Origin: Parvibaculum sp.
GTDB taxonomy: Bacteria; Pseudomonadota; Alphaproteobacteria; Parvibaculales; Parvibaculaceae
Direction: 5' to 3'
Length of the DNA: 64,000 nucleotides
Assembly (NCBI RefSeq): GCF_030694575.1
Contig: NZ_JAUYUS010000024.1
Location: 16,309-80,308 of the forward strand
Shown here one piece after another: positions 33,219-43,474 of this stretch. A program made the position numbers and the translations under genes. How positions within the stretch are numbered: the stretch's first letter is position 1; each line of letters opens with the position of its first letter. The notes beneath the pieces were generated by a model, which was not told the origin of the DNA, did not search any database, and was given only the letters and a program-made list of their open reading frames with translations.

Positions 33219-33782
33219 ATGTCGGTGTTTCACAGGATTCGGCTCTATCACGCTGCGCTCGCCATTCTCGTCGCCGCGGCTTATCTCACGGGCGACGAAC
33301 TTGACGACCTGCATATCTGGCTCGGATATGCCGTCGCCGCCGTCATCCTGTTTCGGGTTCTCTGGGCGGCAATCGGTCCGCGGCAGCTCGGCATCTCCCG
33401 GCTCTTTCCCGATCTGACGGAGCTTGCGAAAGTCCGGCGCCTCAATCATCCGATGATAAGCCGGACGCTTCTCGCCGGTATCGTCATCAATCTTCTGCTG
33501 GCGACTGGAACGGGGCTCCTGATGGAACCGTCGCCAATCGGACAACTTGCGGCTGAGATGTCGATCGCACCGGCCTTCGCGGATGACGACCGGGAGCGCG
33601 AGCACGACCGGGACGGCAAGAAGAACGAAGCGCTCGAGGAAGTTCACGAGACGACAGCGAACCTTCTGGTTCTCTTCGTCGCCTTGCACGTGGCTTATCT
33701 TCTCGCCTTCAAGCGGCCCATGGCGCTGTTCATGCTCTTCCTGCGCGAGGCAGGCGCACCCGTCGCTCAGAAGAAAGCCTGA
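33219..33782 (+). CDS. cytochrome b561 family membrane protein
   Basis: 187 residues from ATG 33219. An in-frame start at 33150 would put the 26-bp palindrome inside the gene, so it was not preferred. Four hydrophobic helices carry candidate haem ligands: His in [12 protein letters not shown], His in [12 protein letters not shown], and a pair region [21 protein letters not shown]. The charged loop [20 protein letters not shown] between the last helices is unusual. Prokaryotic b561 proteins pass electrons between quinol and a periplasmic partner, often a c-type cytochrome. The 3' end overlaps the convergent dehydrogenase gene by 16 bp. Confidence 0.8.
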   Translation: MSVFHRIRLYHAALAILVAAAYLTGDELDDLHIWLGYAVAAVILFRVLWAAIGPRQLGISRLFPDLTELAKVRRLNHPMISRTLLAGIVINLLLATGTGLLMEPSPIGQLAAEMSIAPAFADDDREREHDRDGKKNEALEEVHETTANLLVLFVALHVAYLLAFKRPMALFMLFLREAGAPVAQKKA

Positions 33783-34996
33783 ATGCCCGTCTGCTCGCGG
33801 CCGAGGATCAGCGCATGGACATCATGCGTGCCCTCATAGGTGTTCACCGCTTCGAGGTTCATGACGTGGCGGATGACGTGATACTCGTCCGAAACGCCAT
33901 TGCCGCCATGCATGTCGCGAGCGACGCGGGCGATGTCCAGCGCCTTGCCGCAATTGTTGCGCTTCATCAGGGAGATGGAGGCGGGCGCTGCCGTCCCGGC
34001 GTCGAACATCCGGCCGAGTTGCAGGCAACCCTGCAGCCCGAGCGTGATTTCCGTCTGCATGTCGGCGAGCTTCTTCTGGACGAGCTGGTTCGCGGCGAGC
34101 GGCCGGCCGAATTGCTTGCGGTCGAGCGTATATTGCCTGGCCGCATGCCAGCAGAATTCCGCCGCGCCCATCGCGCCCCAGGCGATGCCGTAGCGCGCCC
34201 GGTTGAGGCAGCCGAAGGGACCGGCAAGCCCGCGCACATTCGGCAGCAGGTTCTCGTCCGGCACGAAGACATCCTGCAATGAAATCTCGCCGGTGATCGA
34301 CGCGCGCAAGCTGAACTTGCCCTCGATCTTCGGCGTCTCGAAACCCTTGAAGCCGCGCTCGACCACAAAGCCTCGGATCACATCGTCTTCCGTCTTCGCC
34401 CAGACGACCGCGAGATCGGAAATCGGAGCATTGGTGATCCACATCTTTGCGCCGTTCAGCACATAGCCGCCATCGACCTTCTTCGCCCGCGTCTTCATGG
34501 AGCCCGGATCGGAGCCGTGATCGGGCTCGGTCAGGCCGAAACAGCCGACCCATTCGCCGGTCGCGAGCTTCGGCAGATATTTTTCGCGCTGCGCTTCGGT
34601 GCCATAGGCATAGATCGGGTGCATGACGAGCGAGGATTGCACGCTCATCGCCGAGCGATAGCCGCTGTCGACGCGCTCCACCTCTCGCGCGGCGAGCCCG
34701 TAGCAGACATAGGAGAGCCCCGCGCAACCGTATTTCTCCGGCAGCGTCAGCCCGAGCATGCCCTGCGCGCCCATCTCGTTCATGATCTCGCGATGGAAAA
34801 TCTCGTGCCGGTTCGCTTCCTTCACCCGCGTGAAAAGCTTCTCCTCGCAATAGGCGCGCGCGCTGTCGCGCACCATGCGTTCTTCCTCGGTGAGCTGTTC
34901 GTCCAGCAGCAACGGGTCCTGCCAGTTGAAGGAGGCGAGCGGCGGATTGGGCTTCTCGCCGGATTTCGCGGGGCTGGCTTCGGCGGCTTTGCTCAT
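33767..34996 (-). CDS. gcdH: glutaryl-CoA dehydrogenase-like acyl-CoA dehydrogenase
   Basis: 409 residues from ATG 34996, with GAGGAC upstream. Motifs: [42 protein letters not shown] and [14 protein letters not shown] with the catalytic glutamate in place. [36 protein letters not shown] and the [11 protein letters not shown] ending are typical of glutaryl-CoA dehydrogenase, which oxidatively decarboxylates glutaryl-CoA to crotonyl-CoA. An adjacent divergent-type LysR gene (35071) may regulate it. No lysine or tryptophan pathway genes are nearby. Confidence 0.85.
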   Translation of the reverse strand: MSKAAEASPAKSGEKPNPPLASFNWQDPLLLDEQLTEEERMVRDSARAYCEEKLFTRVKEANRHEIFHREIMNEMGAQGMLGLTLPEKYGCAGLSYVCYGLAAREVERVDSGYRSAMSVQSSLVMHPIYAYGTEAQREKYLPKLATGEWVGCFGLTEPDHGSDPGSMKTRAKKVDGGYVLNGAKMWITNAPISDLAVVWAKTEDDVIRGFVVERGFKGFETPKIEGKFSLRASITGEISLQDVFVPDENLLPNVRGLAGPFGCLNRARYGIAWGAMGAAEFCWHAARQYTLDRKQFGRPLAANQLVQKKLADMQTEITLGLQGCLQLGRMFDAGTAAPASISLMKRNNCGKALDIARVARDMHGGNGVSDEYHVIRHVMNLEAVNTYEGTHDVHALILGREQTGIQAFF

Positions 34997-35070
34997 GGGG
35001 AAGTCCTCGGGACGCAAGGGAAGGCTGGTTCGCGATTGATATAGCAGGGCAGGGCCCGGCGGGCGATAGC

Positions 35071-36000
35071 CTACTTGGCCGCCGCTTTTTTCGCGGGTTC
35101 CCGCATGCCGTGCCGGACATAGGCGCTCATTTCCTCGGCCAGATGGTCGAACATCAGCCGCATCCGCCGGCTCGTCTTCAAATCCTCATGCATGGCGATC
35201 CAGACATCGAGCTCGAACTCGATCGCCCCCGGCAGCACCGGTACGAGATCGGGATAGCGGAGCGCGAGCGGGTACTGGCACATGCCGAAACCCACCCCGG
35301 CCCTGAGCGCCGCAAACTGCCCGACATCGCTGTCGCAGCGGAACGCGAACAGCTCGCGGCTGAGCGGAAAGCCGCCGAGGTCCTTCAGCCGCCGGATCGA
35401 GGATTCCCGGTCGAAACCGATGATCGGGTATTGCGTGAGGTCCTCGACCGATTGGGGCATGCCGAAGCGCTGGATCAGGTTCCTGTGGGCATGGAGACCG
35501 AGCCCGATCGTGCCGCATTTCCGCGCCACGAGGGAGGATTGCGTCGGCCGGATCATGCGAATGGCGATGTCGGCGTCGCGGCGGATGAGGTCGTCCGTCC
35601 GGTTCGACAGCACGAGCTCGATGGCGATGCGCGGATGCTTCTCGCAAAAGGCGGCGAGGATCGGCGGCAGCACCTCGGTGCCGATCATCTCGCTTGCGGT
35701 GATGCGGACCGTCCCCCGGTCTTCCTCCGCCTGGCCGGAAGCCGCCCGCTGCAGCGCCTCCGCCGCCATCGACATGGCCTCGGCATGAGGCACCAGCGAC
35801 AGGGCCGCTTCCGTCGGCGCGAGGCCGCCCTGCGAGCGGGTGAAGAGGCCGACGCCGAGCGCCTCTTCCAGCGCATCCACATGCCGCCCCACGGTCGGCT
35901 GCGTCAGGCCAAGCTGCCGCGCCGCGCCCGAAAGGCTCCCCTCCCGCACGACCGCAAGGAAGGACCGGTAAAGCTCCCAGCCGGGTTGTTCGTTGTTCAT
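35071..36000 (-). CDS. LysR-family transcriptional regulator
   Basis: 309 residues. N-terminal winged helix (about 10-65): [32 protein letters not shown]. It is followed by a periplasmic-binding-like effector domain ([20 protein letters not shown]...). It lies 97 bp from, and divergent to, the epimerase gene at 36098, and upstream of gcdH on the same strand. The palindrome TATTCA-tacg-TGAATA at 36040-36055 in the divergent gap is a likely binding site. Either neighbour could be the target. Confidence 0.9.
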   Translation of the reverse strand: MNNEQPGWELYRSFLAVVREGSLSGAARQLGLTQPTVGRHVDALEEALGVGLFTRSQGGLAPTEAALSLVPHAEAMSMAAEALQRAASGQAEEDRGTVRITASEMIGTEVLPPILAAFCEKHPRIAIELVLSNRTDDLIRRDADIAIRMIRPTQSSLVARKCGTIGLGLHAHRNLIQRFGMPQSVEDLTQYPIIGFDRESSIRRLKDLGGFPLSRELFAFRCDSDVGQFAALRAGVGFGMCQYPLALRYPDLVPVLPGAIEFELDVWIAMHEDLKTSRRMRLMFDHLAEEMSAYVRHGMREPAKKAAAK

Positions 36001-36039
36001 ACAAAAACGTATATCAGATAGGAATATTTAGGCAATTCA

Positions 36040-36055
36040 TATTCATACGTGAATA
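36040..36055. promoter_or_regulatory. inverted repeat between LysR gene and epimerase
   Basis: TATTCA-TACG-TGAATA, a perfect 6-bp inverted repeat with a 4-bp centre in the AT-rich divergent region. Dyads with T and A ends are common LysR recognition sites. Confidence 0.35.
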
Positions 36056-36097
36056 CACCATTCTCCAGCCAACGAAACGGCGAACCGGAGAAAGACA

Positions 36098-37120
36098 ATG
36101 ACCTCCACGGCCCTCATCCTCGGCGCGACAGGCGGCTTCGGCGGCGAAACGGCGCTGGCGCTCCACCGCCACGGCTGGCAGATCCGCGCCCTTCACCGCA
36201 ATCCGAAAGCCGCCGCCCGCGCCCTGTCCGACATGCCCTTCATCGACTGGGTGAAGGGTGACGCCATGAACGCCGGAGACGTCCGCGCCGCCGCCGTGAA
36301 TGTTGATGTGATCGTCCATGCCGTGAACCCGCCCGGCTACCGCAACTGGGGCGGTACCGTCCTCCCCATGATCGGCAACACGATCGCCGCTGCGAAAGAA
36401 GCGGGCGCCCGCATCGTCTTCCCCGGCACCGTCTATAATTTCGGGCCGGATGTCTTCCCGCTTCTCGCCGAAACCTCGCCGCAAAATCCGAAGACGCGCA
36501 AAGGCGCCCTCCGCGTCGAGATGGAACGCCGCCTTCGCGCCGCCTCGGAAGAGGGCGTGCCCGTGCTGATCCTGCGCGGCGGCGATTTCTTCGGCGGCCG
36601 CAATGCCGCCAACAACTGGTTCGCGCAGGGCCTCGTGACGCCCGGCAAGCGGCTGCGTTCCGTCACCTATCCGGGCCCGCATCGTGTCGGCCACAACTGG
36701 GCTTATCTGCCGGACATGGCGGAGACGGTGGCGCGGCTGCTGTTGTGCGCGGATGAGCTGAAACCCTTCGAGGTCTTCCACTTCGGCGGCCATTGGCTTG
36801 AGCAAGGCATCGAGATGGCGGACGCCGTCCGCTTCGCCGCCCGCAAGCCGGACCTCCCCGTGAAGCGTCTCCCCTGGTTCGCGCTCACGCTTCTCTCGCC
36901 CTTCGTCGAGACGTTCCGCGAGATGCGCGAGATGCGTTACCTCTGGAAAAAATCCGTGAAGCTCGATAATGCGAAACTCGTCGCCTTTCTCGGCCACGAG
37001 CCCCACACGCCTCTCGACATCGCCGTCCGCGCGACGCTCGCCGGCCTCGGCTGCATCGATATGGCGGACCCCTCCTCCCGTCCCGCAACCCTCTCCCTCA
37101 CAGAAGGAACGATCCGATGA
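36098..37120 (+). CDS. NAD-dependent epimerase/dehydratase-like protein
   Basis: 340 residues from ATG 36098, preceded by CCGGAGAAAG. Extended SDR fold: N-terminal LILGATGGFGGETALAL (nucleotide-binding glycines), VIVHAVNPPGYRNW, FPGTVYNFGPDV (in which the usual catalytic Tyr-xxx-Lys is not obvious), and GGDFFGG. Members of this group often act on NAD(P)-linked sugar or ketone substrates, or only bind NADP. Divergent from a LysR gene. The last four bases overlap the start of a 36-residue membrane peptide. Confidence 0.8.
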   Translation: MTSTALILGATGGFGGETALALHRHGWQIRALHRNPKAAARALSDMPFIDWVKGDAMNAGDVRAAAVNVDVIVHAVNPPGYRNWGGTVLPMIGNTIAAAKEAGARIVFPGTVYNFGPDVFPLLAETSPQNPKTRKGALRVEMERRLRAASEEGVPVLILRGGDFFGGRNAANNWFAQGLVTPGKRLRSVTYPGPHRVGHNWAYLPDMAETVARLLLCADELKPFEVFHFGGHWLEQGIEMADAVRFAARKPDLPVKRLPWFALTLLSPFVETFREMREMRYLWKKSVKLDNAKLVAFLGHEPHTPLDIAVRATLAGLGCIDMADPSSRPATLSLTEGTIR

Positions 37121-37227
37121 CCCGCATGAACCGCATCGAACGCATGTTCAACGTCCTCGTCCTCACCACTCTCGCGCTCTACGTCATGAGCTTCCTGCAC
37201 GAGACGGCCGGGCAATACCTGGTCTGA
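37117..37227 (+). CDS. 36-residue membrane peptide overlapping the epimerase stop
   Basis: ATG 37117 overlaps the epimerase TGA (ATGA). The peptide begins MTRMNRIERMFN, continues with one hydrophobic helix VLVLTTLALYVMSFL and ends ETAGQYLV, stop at 37225-37227. The 4-bp overlap is the standard coupling arrangement, and AGAAGGAACG lies upstream as ribosome site. No family recognised. A single-pass small protein. Confidence 0.55.
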   Translation: MTRMNRIERMFNVLVLTTLALYVMSFLHETAGQYLV

Positions 37228-37229
37228 GG

Positions 37230-37565
37230 CTATTGGAAGTAGCGTGCCAGATCGTCGGGGATCGGCATGGGTTTCACGGGGCTCACATTCGCACGGCCTG
37301 TATTGCCGAGCGGCACGGCACCCACCAGAGATCCCGCCGAACCGGCGATCCTGACGATCTGGCCTCTGACTTCCTTCCGGTCGCCCTTGCGCCAGCCCGC
37401 CTTCAGCATCCAGTAGTGGCTGACGACATGCGGAATATAGTTGCGCTGCCCGAGTATATGCGCGCGTTCGAGGCGCGAGAGGCAGCCGTCATAATCGCCC
37501 GCCCGATAGAGACGCTTCGCCGCCGCCATTTCGGTCTCGTAAGCCGCGCGCAGTTCCTTCCGCAT
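37230..37565 (-). CDS. DUF3703 family protein
   Basis: 111 residues from ATG 37565, with GGAAAGG upstream. Conserved blocks: LSRLERAHILGQRNYIPHVVSHYWML, GQIVRI, and a final PLGNTGRANVSPVKPMPIPDDL, characteristic of DUF3703. The helical N-terminal half resembles tetratricopeptide-like packing. Function unknown. Its stop lies two bases from the stop of the convergent small peptide, and it shares strand with an AraC regulator 30 bp upstream, probably one transcript. Confidence 0.8.
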   Translation of the reverse strand: MRKELRAAYETEMAAAKRLYRAGDYDGCLSRLERAHILGQRNYIPHVVSHYWMLKAGWRKGDRKEVRGQIVRIAGSAGSLVGAVPLGNTGRANVSPVKPMPIPDDLARYFQ

Positions 37566-37594
37566 ATCGTGCCCTTTCCGGTTGCGGATGAAAC

Positions 37595-38377
37595 CTAGGC
37601 GCCGCCGCCTTTCGGTACTTGAACAAACCGGCTGTGGCGGACGACGGCGAAGGGATTGATGCCGAACATTTTCTGACAGGTCCGGCTGAGATGGGCGGAA
37701 TCGGAAAAGCCCGCCGCATGGGCCGCCTCGGTGAGCGTCGCGCCTGCCATCGCCCTGTCCATCGCATCGTTGAGCCGCAGCCACAGCAGATAACGCCGGA
37801 TCGGCACGCCGGTCTGCTCCTTGAAGATATGCGTCAGACGGCTGTCCGAAAGCCCCACCTCCTTCGCCAGTTCGCGGAGCGTCACCCGCTTTTCCGGCAA
37901 TGCGCGCAGGTGGTCGAGAAGCGCCGCGATCCGCACGTCCATCGGTGGCAAAGGCTCCATGTCCGGCACGAGCTCCCGCGCGAGATCGCCCAGGATCGAG
38001 GCTGGTTCATCAGGGGCGGGCCGGGCAAGCAGCGCCCTTGCGGCGCCGGCAATATGCGGGGGCAGGGTGACGAAAGCGCTGTTCTCCAGCCAGCGCATCC
38101 CGATCCGTCGCGCGTGGACCTCTTCGGGTTCGAGAAGAAGCACGGCCACTTCCATGCCTCTGCTGTCCAGCCGGTGGAGAATATCGGATCCCGCCACAAC
38201 GCCTTCCGCCCGAACGGATCGCCCGTCGCATTCGAAATCGAAAGCGCCGTCGAGCCCGATGGAAATTTGAAGCGCGTGGTGGCGATGCGGCGCAACGTCG
38301 ATCGTCTCGCCCCGAATGAGGATCGACATGTCCCGTCTGGACACACGCAGTCCGGAAATCGCGCGGCGTTCACCCAT
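37595..38377 (-). CDS. AraC-family transcriptional regulator
   Basis: 260 residues: N-terminal cupin-like sensor (VAPHRHHALQISIGLDG) and a C-terminal double helix-turn-helix (about 155-250: LRELAKEVGLSDSRLTHIFKEQTGVP and LTEAAHAAGFSDSAHLSRTCQKMFG). It precedes DUF3703 on the same strand by 30 bp and is likely co-transcribed with it. Effector unknown; the histidine-rich N-terminal strand suggests an AraC cupin pocket. Confidence 0.9.
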   Translation of the reverse strand: MGERRAISGLRVSRRDMSILIRGETIDVAPHRHHALQISIGLDGAFDFECDGRSVRAEGVVAGSDILHRLDSRGMEVAVLLLEPEEVHARRIGMRWLENSAFVTLPPHIAGAARALLARPAPDEPASILGDLARELVPDMEPLPPMDVRIAALLDHLRALPEKRVTLRELAKEVGLSDSRLTHIFKEQTGVPIRRYLLWLRLNDAMDRAMAGATLTEAAHAAGFSDSAHLSRTCQKMFGINPFAVVRHSRFVQVPKGGGA

Positions 38378-38421
38378 GCCTTATTGATCGCGATGGGGAG
38401 TGAAATGGCAAGGCTGTGAAA

Positions 38422-38449
38422 ACGGCGGCGGAATCCGTTCCGCCGCCGT
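38422..38449 (-). terminator. intrinsic terminator after the flavoprotein gene
   Basis: ACGGCGGCGGAA (38422-38433) pairs over 12 bp with TTCCGCCGCCGT (38438-38449), loop TCCG. On the minus strand it is followed by TTTTC. It ends the 38472-39479 transcript. Confidence 0.7.
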
Positions 38450-38471
38450 CCTGTGCCGAAAAGCCGGAGCT

Positions 38472-39479
38472 TTACTCTGCTGCCGCCCTCGAAGCCGTCA
38501 GCGCTTCCGCCGGCATCCGCTCCGCGAATTCGCGGCAGGCCTGCACATATTCGCGCTTCAGCCGGTCCACGAGTTCCTGCACGGGCGGCGCGTCGACGAT
38601 CTGGCCGATGCCCTGGCCGGAGCCCCAGATGTCCTTCCACGCCTTCTGCTTCATGTTGCCGCCCGAGCCGAAATTCATCTTCGACTTGTCGGCTTCCGGC
38701 AAATTGTGGGGATCGAGCCCCGCCGCCGCGACGGACGGCGCGAGATAATTGCCGTGCACGCCGGTAAAGAGGTTCGTGTAGACGATATCCTCTGCCGCAT
38801 ACTGGACAAGATGATCCTTGTACGCCTGATCGGCGTTCGCCTCGGCCGTGGCCACGAACCGCGTGCCCATATAGGCGAGGTCGGCACCCATCGCGAGCGC
38901 GCCCGCGATGCCCCAGCCGTCGCTGAGTGCGCCGGACAGGATCACGGTTCCCTTGAACCACTGCTTCACCTCGCGCACCAGCGCGAAGGGCGACAGCGTG
39001 CCCGCATGTCCGCCCGCACCCGCGCAGACGAGGATCAGCCCGTCCACGCCCTGTTCCGCCGCCTTCTTCGCATGCTTCACATTGATGACGTCGTGGAAGA
39101 CCTTGCCGCCATAGGTATGCGCCGCGTCGATCACCTCGGCCGGCGGGCGGAGCGACGTGATGATGATCGGCACTTCGAGCTTCGTGCAGACGTCGATGTC
39201 ATGTGCCAGCCGGTCGTTCGAGGCATGGCAGATCTGGTTGACCGCGAAAGGCGCAACCTTCTTCTCGGGATGCTTCGCCTGGTATTCGCCAAGCTCGCCC
39301 TTGATCCGCGTGATCCACTCTTCCAGTACATGTGCCGGCCGCGCATTGAGCGCCGGGAACGAGCCGACGATGCCCGCCTTGCACTGCGCGATCACCAGCT
39401 CCGGGCCGGAAACGATGAAGAGCGGAGACCCGATGACGGGTATCTCCAGGCTGTTTTTCAGAATGTCGGGTAGCGCCAT
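38472..39479 (-). CDS. NAD(P)H-dependent flavin oxidoreductase / nitronate monooxygenase family
   Basis: 335 residues, TIM-barrel FMN protein of the 2-nitropropane dioxygenase family: IVSGPELVIAQCKAGIVGSFPALN at the N-terminus, CAGAGGHAGTLSPFALVREV (active-site His region), LSGALSDGWGIAGALAMGADLAYMGTRF (phosphate-binding loop). Nitronate monooxygenase is the name given to the family; true substrates may be other enolates. A related gene is at 40710. A LysR gene lies on the same strand upstream at 39573-40484. Confidence 0.88.
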   Translation of the reverse strand: MALPDILKNSLEIPVIGSPLFIVSGPELVIAQCKAGIVGSFPALNARPAHVLEEWITRIKGELGEYQAKHPEKKVAPFAVNQICHASNDRLAHDIDVCTKLEVPIIITSLRPPAEVIDAAHTYGGKVFHDVINVKHAKKAAEQGVDGLILVCAGAGGHAGTLSPFALVREVKQWFKGTVILSGALSDGWGIAGALAMGADLAYMGTRFVATAEANADQAYKDHLVQYAAEDIVYTNLFTGVHGNYLAPSVAAAGLDPHNLPEADKSKMNFGSGGNMKQKAWKDIWGSGQGIGQIVDAPPVQELVDRLKREYVQACREFAERMPAEALTASRAAAE

Positions 39480-39572
39480 GTCGGTGTCCTCCGCAAATTC
39501 ACTGTGCTCAATATGGACCGGATCACGCTGTTATGCCTGTTCAGCGCTGAATGCCGGGGTGTTCGGATACGT

Positions 39573-40484
39573 TCAGGTAATATTGCGTCCCGCCAGCCGG
39601 TCGCGGTCCACCTTCGCCTTCTCGCCGAGGAAATCGATGACGGCGCGCACGGGCGCGGTATCGCGCAGGTCGGGATGCGCGAGCAGCCACATCTCCGTGC
39701 CGTTGGCGAGCTTCTGCGGCGCGATGCGGATGAGGTCGTCATAATGGTCGCCGGTCAGGCAGACCAGCGTCGAGATGCCGACACCCGCCCTGACCGCTTG
39801 TACGAGATCGGCGTCCGAGAAACAGCGCAGCGCCACCCGCGCGCCCTGCGTCACATGCGCGAGCCAGTCGGCGAGTTCCACTTCCGCCGCCCGTCCGCCG
39901 AAGCCGATGATCCGGTGCTCTTTCCATTCCTCGCGCTTCGAGGGCAGGCCAAAGCGTTCCGCATAGGAGCGCGACGCATAGAAGCCGACGCCGATGCGGC
40001 CGATCTTGCGGCCCACCACGTTCTCGCGCCCCGGCCCATAGGGCCGGATCACGATGTCGGCGTCGCGCCGCTTCACCGAAACCTGCGTCACCTCGTTCAC
40101 GATCTCGATTTCGATGCCGGGGTGCCGCGCCGCGAATTCGTCGAGATAGGGCATGAACCAGTAGGAAGCGATGCTGTGCGGAATGGCGACGCGCACCAGC
40201 CCCTGCGCCTGGCCGTCCTCGCTCGATGCCGCATGCAGCGCGCGCTCGGCGGCAAGCGACATCGGCTCCACTTCCGCGCGCAATCGCTCGCCCGCGCCCG
40301 TCAGCGCATAGCCGGTCGGCTCCCGCACGAAAAGCTTGGTACCGAGCCGCTTCTCCAGCGTCGCGATGTGGCGGCCGACGGTGGCGTGGCTGAGCTTCAG
40401 CCGCCGGCCCGCGCCGGAAAGGCTCTGCGTATCCACCACCGCGAGGAAAATGCGATAGGCGTCCCAATTGGCGTCGTTGTTCAT
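39573..40484 (-). CDS. LysR-family transcriptional regulator
   Basis: 303 residues from ATG 40484; ATG 40499 is five codons earlier and equally possible. N-terminal winged helix FLAVVDTQSLSGAGRRLKLSHATVGRHIATLEKRLG, then an effector domain (VRVAIPHSIASYWFMPYLDEFAARHP). Flanked by two nitronate-monooxygenase-type genes, one behind it on the same strand and one divergent at 40710, both of which are candidate targets. Confidence 0.9.
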   Translation of the reverse strand: MNNDANWDAYRIFLAVVDTQSLSGAGRRLKLSHATVGRHIATLEKRLGTKLFVREPTGYALTGAGERLRAEVEPMSLAAERALHAASSEDGQAQGLVRVAIPHSIASYWFMPYLDEFAARHPGIEIEIVNEVTQVSVKRRDADIVIRPYGPGRENVVGRKIGRIGVGFYASRSYAERFGLPSKREEWKEHRIIGFGGRAAEVELADWLAHVTQGARVALRCFSDADLVQAVRAGVGISTLVCLTGDHYDDLIRIAPQKLANGTEMWLLAHPDLRDTAPVRAVIDFLGEKAKVDRDRLAGRNIT

Positions 40485-40664
40485 GGCTGAACAATCCATT
40501 GTCCGATCTTGTCGCGGCAGACTGCGCCGGTTTTTCGCTCTTTTCAAGAACTTGCGAAGCCTTGGGAGACGCTGCGGCAACGTGTTTTTGCCGTCGTCCC
40601 CGCCGATTCCCGGCGTGCAATGCCGATCCGCCTTCTGCTAAAACAGCGCCATACAAGGAATTAG

Positions 40665-41708
<1,044 letters not shown>

Positions 41709-41724
41709 TCCGCCTCCACGAAAC

Positions 41725-41757
41725 AAAAGCCCGCGCCGGAAACGGCGCGGGCTTTTT
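41725..41757. terminator. bidirectional intrinsic terminator
   Basis: AAAAGCCCGCGCC (41725-41737) pairs with GGCGCGGGCTTTT (41744-41756), loop GGAAAC, giving a GC stem flanked by A and T tracts usable from both sides. It separates the flavoprotein gene from the convergent Crp/Fnr gene, whose stop it touches. Confidence 0.9.
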
Positions 41758-42461
41758 CATGGGCGCTCCGCCGCCGCCAACCGCCTCAACGCCGCCGCAT
41801 CGCGAATACCGATCTCCCGGTAGCCAAGCGCGACCACCCCCCGCCTCTCGAAATCCCTCAATATGAGATTGACTGTCTTCCGCGACAGGCCGGCCATTTC
41901 GGCAAGCTCATCCTGGCGTATCGGCAGCGTGGCGGTGCCGTCTTCATTGGCCCATACGGCCGCATAGGCCTGCAGCCGCGATGCAACCTGCGTCTGCGGC
42001 GGCAGGCGCGATCGTTCCGCGAGCACCTTCACCGCCCATGTGAGCTGCTCGGTCGCCAGTTCCGCGAAATGCAGCCAGAGCGACGGCAGGTCGCGGGCAA
42101 TCGCCGCCAGTGCCTGCTGCGGAATGAAAATGATCTCCGAGCGTTCATGCGCCACCGCCGTGGTGACGCGCCGCCCGCCGAGTACCTGCGCGGCATAGCC
42201 GAAGATTGAACTGGGCCCGGAAATATTGACGGGCACGTCCTCGCCATTGTCGAGCGCCACATAGGTCGTCACGGAGCCGCTGAGCACGCCATAGAGACCG
42301 TGCGCCTCGTCGCCCGCATCGTAGATCCAATGCCCCGCTTCCACCGTCGAAACCTGCGCATGGGCGACAAGCTTGCGCCGCAGTTCGGCCGGACGCCGCG
42401 CGAACCAGTAGTTCCGCCCGAGCATGGCCGCCACGCGTTCGGAGGTTGGGGTCTTTTCCAT
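41757..42461 (-). CDS. Crp/Fnr-family transcriptional regulator
   Basis: 234 residues. Beta-roll effector domain about 15-125 (GHWIYDAGDEAHGLYGVLSGSVTTYVALDNGEDV, SSIFGYAAQVLGG) and a winged helix at the end (IRQDELAEMAGLSRKTVNLILRDFERRGVV). No N-terminal cysteine cluster, so not an Fe-S sensor. Divergent from a TauD-type dioxygenase gene. TTGTTAC-ttcc-GTAACAA sits between them. Confidence 0.9.
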   Translation of the reverse strand: MEKTPTSERVAAMLGRNYWFARRPAELRRKLVAHAQVSTVEAGHWIYDAGDEAHGLYGVLSGSVTTYVALDNGEDVPVNISGPSSIFGYAAQVLGGRRVTTAVAHERSEIIFIPQQALAAIARDLPSLWLHFAELATEQLTWAVKVLAERSRLPPQTQVASRLQAYAAVWANEDGTATLPIRQDELAEMAGLSRKTVNLILRDFERRGVVALGYREIGIRDAAALRRLAAAERP

Positions 42462-42475
42462 GATCTAAGCCCTAA

Positions 42476-42493
42476 TTGTTACTTCCGTAACAA
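42476..42493. promoter_or_regulatory. Crp/Fnr-type operator candidate
   Basis: TTGTTAC-TTCC-GTAACAA: 7-bp perfect inverted repeat with a 4-bp centre, 15 bp from the regulator start and 69 bp from the dioxygenase start. Spacing and symmetry match Crp/Fnr sites. Probable autoregulation and control of the dioxygenase. Confidence 0.55.
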
Positions 42494-42561
42494 TCTATAC
42501 TCCGCACAGGCTTAGCCTCAACCCCATGACCGGCAAACCGGCGCTTCACGTGGAGGAAATC

Positions 42562-43392
42562 ATGGGTGCGATCGAAGTACGGAAAATGACGGGCGGCTGC
42601 GGCGCCGAAGTGCTTGGCGTCGATCTGGCGAAGCTTGGCAACTCGGACATGGAGGCCGTGCGGCAGGCCTATGTCGACTACGGCGTCGTCTTCTTCCGCG
42701 ACCAGAACCTCACACCCGAGGATCACATCGCCTTCGCGCGCCGCTGGGGCGAGATCGACATCAACAAGTTCTTCACGCCGACGCAAAATCCGCTCATCGC
42801 CGAGGTGCGGAAGGAGAAGGATCAGACCGTCAATATCGGCGGCGGCTGGCACACGGATCATTCCTACGACATCGAACCCGCAATGGGCTCCGTGCTCGTG
42901 GCGCGCGAACTCCCGGACGAGGGCGGCGACACACTGTTCGCCAGCATGTATGCCGCTTACGACGCGCTGACGCCGGGCCTGAAGAAAACGCTGGAGGGCC
43001 TGCGCGCCGTCCATTCCAACGCGCATGTGTTCGGCGCCGCCGGCTTCTACAAGAACAGCGATCAGGGCAAGGGCTTCAAGGGCGAAAATCTCGTCAGCGA
43101 GGCGGTTCACCCCGTCGTCGTCACGCATCCGCTGAGCGGCAAGAAGGCGCTCTACGTCAATCCCGCTTTCACCACCCATTTCGAGGGCTGGAGCTGGCTG
43201 GAGAGCAAGCCGCTCCTCGACTATCTCTTCGCCCATGCGGTGCGGCCCGAATTCACCTGCCGCTTCCAGTGGCGCGACGGTTCGGTCGCCTTCTGGGACA
43301 ACCGGGCCACCTGGCACTACGCCGTCAACGACTATCACGGCGACAAGCGCCTGATGCACCGCATCACCATCGCGGGCGCGCCGCTGCAATAG
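42562..43392 (+). CDS. TauD/TfdA-family Fe(II)/2-oxoglutarate dioxygenase (1)
   Basis: 276 residues from ATG 42562 with GGAGGAAA upstream; the earlier frame start at 42526 lacks one. Iron ligands are visible as HTD in GGGWHTDHSY and the distal His in WDNRATWHYAVNDY, with the 2-oxoglutarate Arg in LMHRITIAG. TauD enzymes hydroxylate taurine, alkyl sulfonates or sulfates, or phenoxyacetates; the substrate is not deducible. A second member follows 82 bp downstream, so the two may form an operon. Crp/Fnr gene divergent. Confidence 0.9.
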   Translation: MGAIEVRKMTGGCGAEVLGVDLAKLGNSDMEAVRQAYVDYGVVFFRDQNLTPEDHIAFARRWGEIDINKFFTPTQNPLIAEVRKEKDQTVNIGGGWHTDHSYDIEPAMGSVLVARELPDEGGDTLFASMYAAYDALTPGLKKTLEGLRAVHSNAHVFGAAGFYKNSDQGKGFKGENLVSEAVHPVVVTHPLSGKKALYVNPAFTTHFEGWSWLESKPLLDYLFAHAVRPEFTCRFQWRDGSVAFWDNRATWHYAVNDYHGDKRLMHRITIAGAPLQ

Positions 43393-43474
43393 GTCCCCTG
43401 CAATAGGTTTTGCCGGGCGAGCCGATGTGGCAATCTCTCCCGAAAGCTCCACGAAGGGAGCAGGGGAGGGAACC

